Below are positions 42,341 through 45,457 of a stretch of 45,457 bases of DNA, piece after piece. Source of the DNA: an uncultured Clostridium sp. GTDB taxonomy: Bacteria; Bacillota; Clostridia; Lachnospirales; Lachnospiraceae. The stretch spans positions 1 to 45,457 of the forward strand of contig UQXF01000012.1 in assembly GCA_900544905.1 (NCBI GenBank), written 5' to 3'. Under the pieces are notes generated by a model, which was given only the letters and a program-made list of their open reading frames with translations, had not been told where the DNA came from and did no database searches. Numbering within the stretch: the stretch's first letter is position 1; every line of letters starts with the position of its first letter. The translations under genes and the position numbers were made by a program.

Positions 42341-44002
42341 TTACAGCTCTAACACCGCACCACGGTTACCAGAAGTTACCATTTTTGCGTATCTTGCAAG
42401 ATAACCGGTGGTTACCTTAGGCTCTCTCGGCGTCCATTCTGCCTTACGCTTCGCCATTTCTTCCTCTGAAATATCCAGCTCTAAGCTGTGGTTGTCAATA
42501 TCAATCTTAATGATATCTCCCTCTTTTACAAAGGCAATCGGACCGCCCACGGCTGCCTCCGGTGAAACGTGTCCGATGGATGCACCACGGCTGGCTCCGG
42601 AAAAACGTCCGTCTGTAATTAAAGCCACAGAAGAGCCAAGTCCCATGCCGGCAATGGCAGAGGTTGGATTTAACATTTCTCTCATGCCTGGGCCGCCCTT
42701 TGGACCCTCATAACGGATAACCACAACATCTCCTGCCACAATCTTACCGCCCTTGATGGCTGCGATTGCATCCTCTTCACAGTCAAATACTCTTGCCGGA
42801 CCCTCATGCTTCATCATCTCCGGAACCACTGCAGAACGCTTAACAACAGAGCCGTCCGGTGCAAGGTTGCCCTTTAATACGGCAAGACCTCCTGTTGTAC
42901 TGTATGGATTATCCATTGGACGGATAACCTCCGGATTCTTATTCACATGACCCTCCACTGCTTCGCCGATTGTCTTGCCTGTTACCGTCATACAGTCCTC
43001 ATTGATTAAGCCTGCACTCTTTAACTGGTTAATTACTGCGTATACGCCGCCGGCTTCATTTAAGTCTTCCATATAGGTAGGACCTGCCGGAGCTAAATGG
43101 CAGAGGTTCGGTGTCCTTGCACTTACCTCATTTGCCAGGGAAATATCAAAATCAAAACCAATCTCATGGGCAATTGCCGGAATATGTAACATGGAGTTGG
43201 TGGAACAGCCAAGCGCCATATCCACGGTCAGCGCATTCATGATTGCTTCCTTTGTGATGATATCCCTTGGACGGATATTCTTGTTGTACATTTCCATAAC
43301 TGCCATACCTGCATGCTTTGCAAGCTTCAGTCTCTCGGAATATACTGCCGGGATTGTTCCATTTCCCGGAAGTCCCATACCCAGAGCCTCTGTTAAACAG
43401 TTCATGGAATTGGCTGTATACATACCGGAACAGGAACCGCAGGTCGGACATGCCTTACACTCAAATTCATTTACATCCTCTTCGCTCATGGTACCTGCCG
43501 CATAGGAGCCAACTGCCTCAAACATGGAAGAAAGGGAGGTCTTATGCCCTTTTACATGGCCTGCAAGCATCGGACCACCGGATACAAATACCGTAGGTAC
43601 ATTAACCCTTGCCGCTGCCATCAAAAGTCCCGGCACATTCTTGTCACAGTTCGGAATCATGACCAGTGCGTCAAACTGATGGGCAATTGCCATACACTCT
43701 GTGGAATCTGCAATCAAATCTCTTGTTACTAAGGAATACTTCATTCCGACATGTCCCATGGCAATACCGTCACATACGGCGATGGCAGGGAACATAACCG
43801 GTGTACCTCCAGCCATGGCAACTCCCATTTTTACTGCCTGGGCAATCTTATCTAAGTTCATATGTCCCGGAACAATCTCATTATAGGAACATACAATACC
43901 TACTAATGGCTTTTTCATTTCCTCCTCTGTCATTCCCAGTGCATTAAACAGGGAACGGTGAGGAGCCTGCTGCATACCTGTCTTTACATTATCACTCTTC
44001 AT
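42341..44002 (-). CDS. ilvD: Dihydroxy-acid dehydratase
   Basis: 553 residues. Iron-sulfur dehydratase of the valine/isoleucine pathway. Cluster cysteines in PNCDKNVPG and CPTCGSCSGMY, plus a conserved Ser/Gly-rich C-terminus (TDGRFSGASRGASIGHVSPEAA). ATG 44002; GGAG about ten bases upstream. Between leuB and ilvB in the order leuB-ilvD-ilvB. Confidence 0.97.
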   Translation of the reverse strand: MKSDNVKTGMQQAPHRSLFNALGMTEEEMKKPLVGIVCSYNEIVPGHMNLDKIAQAVKMGVAMAGGTPVMFPAIAVCDGIAMGHVGMKYSLVTRDLIADSTECMAIAHQFDALVMIPNCDKNVPGLLMAAARVNVPTVFVSGGPMLAGHVKGHKTSLSSMFEAVGSYAAGTMSEEDVNEFECKACPTCGSCSGMYTANSMNCLTEALGMGLPGNGTIPAVYSERLKLAKHAGMAVMEMYNKNIRPRDIITKEAIMNALTVDMALGCSTNSMLHIPAIAHEIGFDFDISLANEVSARTPNLCHLAPAGPTYMEDLNEAGGVYAVINQLKSAGLINEDCMTVTGKTIGEAVEGHVNKNPEVIRPMDNPYSTTGGLAVLKGNLAPDGSVVKRSAVVPEMMKHEGPARVFDCEEDAIAAIKGGKIVAGDVVVIRYEGPKGGPGMREMLNPTSAIAGMGLGSSVALITDGRFSGASRGASIGHVSPEAAVGGPIAFVKEGDIIKIDIDNHSLELDISEEEMAKRKAEWTPREPKVTTGYLARYAKMVTSGNRGAVLEL

Positions 44003-44066
44003 GTCAATTCGTCTCCTTTTTATGATTTATAATTCATCTCAAATATCATTTGCTTATTTTTTATAA

Positions 44067-45149
44067 TTATATCCTCTCTGTAATCAAATCGCCCATCTCT
44101 GAACAGCTCACAAGCTGTGTGCCCTCCGATACGATATCACAGGTTCTGTATCCTTCCGTTAGCACCTGCTTTACAGCCTTCTCAATTGCATCTGCTTCTT
44201 TGTCAAGGTCTAATGAAAAACGGAGCAGCATAGCTGCAGAAAGAATCGTTGCAATCGGATTTGCCTTGTTCTGTCCCGCAATATCCGGTGCAGAGCCGCC
44301 GCTTGGCTCATACATACCAAACTTCGTCTCATTTAAGGATGCAGAAGCTAACATTCCGATGGAGCCTGTTACCATGGATGCCTCATCCGATAAAATGTCA
44401 CCAAACATATTCTCTGTCAGAATCACATCAAACTGTGCAGGGTCTTTTACCAGCTGCATGGCACAATTATCCACCAGCATATGCTCTACCTCTACCTCCG
44501 GATAGTCCTTTGCCACCTCATTGACAACCGCTCTCCAGAGTCTGGAGGAATCCAGCACATTTGCCTTATCCACAGAGGTGACCTTCTTTCTTCTCTTCAT
44601 TGCAATGTCAAAGCCACGAATGGCAATTCTCCGAATCTCATCCTCGGAATAGGTCAAGGTATCAATGGCTTTTTTCTTGCCGTTCTCCTCTATCGTCTTG
44701 CGCTCACCAAAGTATAAACCGCCGGTAAGCTCACGCATAATCATCATGTCAAAGCCCTTGTCTGCAATCTCTTCCTTCAGTGGACAGGCACCCTTTAATT
44801 CCGGATATAAAAGCGCCGGCCTTAAATTTGCAAATAAACCCAGCTCCTTACGGATTTTTAAAAGTCCTGCCTCCGGTCTCAGGGAAGGCTCTAATTTGTA
44901 CCATGGAGATGTACTGGTATTGCCACCGATAGAGCCTAATAAAACTGCGTCTGCCTTCTTTGCCCGTTCCACTGCCTCATCCGTAAGGGGTACCCCATAC
45001 GCATCAATGGAGCAGCCTCCCATCAAAAGCTGGTCATATTGAAAGCTATGACCGAATTTCTCTCCAATCCTATCTAATACCTTCATGGCTTCGGTAACGA
45101 CCTCCGGACCGATACCGTCGCCCTTGATTACTGCTAAATTATACTCCAT
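44067..45149 (-). CDS. leuB: 3-isopropylmalate dehydrogenase
   Basis: 360 residues. NAD-dependent oxidative decarboxylation in leucine synthesis. VIKGDGIGPEVV, LRPEAGLLKIRKELGLFANLRPA (substrate Arg residues), MRELTGGLYFGERKT with Tyr, and the metal Asp region ENMFGDILSDEASM. ATG 45149, GAGAGG seven bases before. leuA, leuC and leuD are not in the window; they may lie to the right or elsewhere. Confidence 0.97.
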   Translation of the reverse strand: MEYNLAVIKGDGIGPEVVTEAMKVLDRIGEKFGHSFQYDQLLMGGCSIDAYGVPLTDEAVERAKKADAVLLGSIGGNTSTSPWYKLEPSLRPEAGLLKIRKELGLFANLRPALLYPELKGACPLKEEIADKGFDMMIMRELTGGLYFGERKTIEENGKKKAIDTLTYSEDEIRRIAIRGFDIAMKRRKKVTSVDKANVLDSSRLWRAVVNEVAKDYPEVEVEHMLVDNCAMQLVKDPAQFDVILTENMFGDILSDEASMVTGSIGMLASASLNETKFGMYEPSGGSAPDIAGQNKANPIATILSAAMLLRFSLDLDKEADAIEKAVKQVLTEGYRTCDIVSEGTQLVSCSEMGDLITERI

Positions 45150-45169
45150 ACCTTAACCTCTCTTTTCTC

Positions 45170-45422
45170 TTATTCTATTCTTTCTTCCATTTCCGAAAGT
45201 AATGCATCAACCTTATCCTTAAACTGCCAGAAAAGGTAAATAAATTCATCAATAATACGTCTGACATATTTTTCTGCAAGCTTAGCATCATAATCATGGG
45301 TCAGTTCATTTCGGATTTTTAACATCTCCATCCATGTATCATCGGAAATCAAATCCATTTTATAGGCAGATTTCAACGTTTCTCTGGGTGAACCTGTTGC
45401 AAAGTCCGATATACCATAATAT
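45170..45422 (-). CDS. HI0074/HepT-like nucleotidyltransferase substrate-binding protein, 5' truncated
   Basis: 83 genomic codons, the C-terminal part only. All-helical HEPN-type fold with the RX4HXY motif (IRNELTHDYD: Arg, four residues, His, any, Tyr) and upstream SPRETLKSAYKMDLI, which fit the HI0074 family and the HepT toxin of MntA-HepT pairs. Such genes are usually next to a small minimal nucleotidyltransferase gene, which would lie beyond the right contig edge. The N-terminus is lost in the adapter; the apparent start MGSEMCIRDR is adapter-derived. Ends 20 bases before leuB. Confidence 0.8.
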
Positions 45423-45457
45423 CTGTCTCTTATACACATCTCCGAGCCCACGAGACT
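45423..45457. other. Illumina Nextera adapter remnant
   Basis: Bases 45423-45456 are the reverse complement of the Nextera read-2 transposase adapter (mosaic end CTGTCTCTTATACACATCT then CCGAGCCCACGAGAC). The last base is probably the start of the i7 index. Not genomic. Confidence 0.97.

Noticed and set aside
45150..45169. T-box or attenuator upstream of leuB
   Set aside because: Only 20 bases separate leuB from the preceding gene; no room for a leader.
1..45457. CRISPR array, prophage, integrative element or transposase
   Set aside because: No regularly spaced repeats, integrase, recombinase, phage structural or IS genes were found on either strand.

Overview
The window looks like a contig of an endospore-forming Firmicute of the class Clostridia, most probably Lachnospiraceae. 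The reasons are a complete spoIIIAA-AH operon, an NfnAB-type electron-bifurcating pair, the gap-pgk-tpiA-gpmI-eno glycolytic block, small proteins resembling DUF6465 and DUF6106 families, and purine-rich Shine-Dalgarno sites before nearly every gene. It is almost all ordinary chromosomal core; I see no prophage, conjugative element, transposase or CRISPR array. Both ends carry Illumina Nextera adapter sequence (1-48 and 45423-45457), so the outermost two genes are cut and the reads-through there are artificial.

Layout: all genes are on the minus strand except a DUF6465-like gene (4805-5005) and a PHP phosphatase (24200-25018). Read left to right: a LysM fragment, a DUF4352 lipoprotein, a GNAT acetyltransferase, and hisF-hisH translationally coupled to a large acidic single-pass membrane protein (49-4597). 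Next is a sensory operon RR-HK-lipoprotein-cheV (5132-9065). Then comes the ribosome-rescue/RNA-decay block secG-rnr-smpB-hypothetical-ssrA-hypothetical (9226-13957). Glycolysis follows (eno, gpmI, tpiA, pgk, gap), interrupted by aroK-DUF6106 and nfnA-nfnB (14053-24005). After it lie the spoIIIA operon (25126-30573) and efp. A little-studied three-gene operon follows: a half-length CobK-like protein, a TPR-DUF4037 nucleotidyltransferase and DUF4125 (31456-34589). The right part holds asd, a second two-component system, serC-serA, ilvB, ilvD, leuB and the tail of a HepT/HI0074-like gene.

Most interesting: (1) a 206-bp near-perfect palindromic element between spoIIIAE and spoIIIAF, touching the spoIIIAE stop codon, and a second repeat-rich block touching the pgk stop codon that shares a short core with it; (2) a CobK C-terminal domain whose NAD-binding half is missing and is preceded by six hexapeptide repeats, in an operon with a TPR-nucleotidyltransferase; (3) a CheV encoded with a two-component system and a lipoprotein; (4) several strong intra-operon terminators (after gap and secG) that should set unequal expression. 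Everything here is read by eye; family names rest on motif recognition, not on searches.
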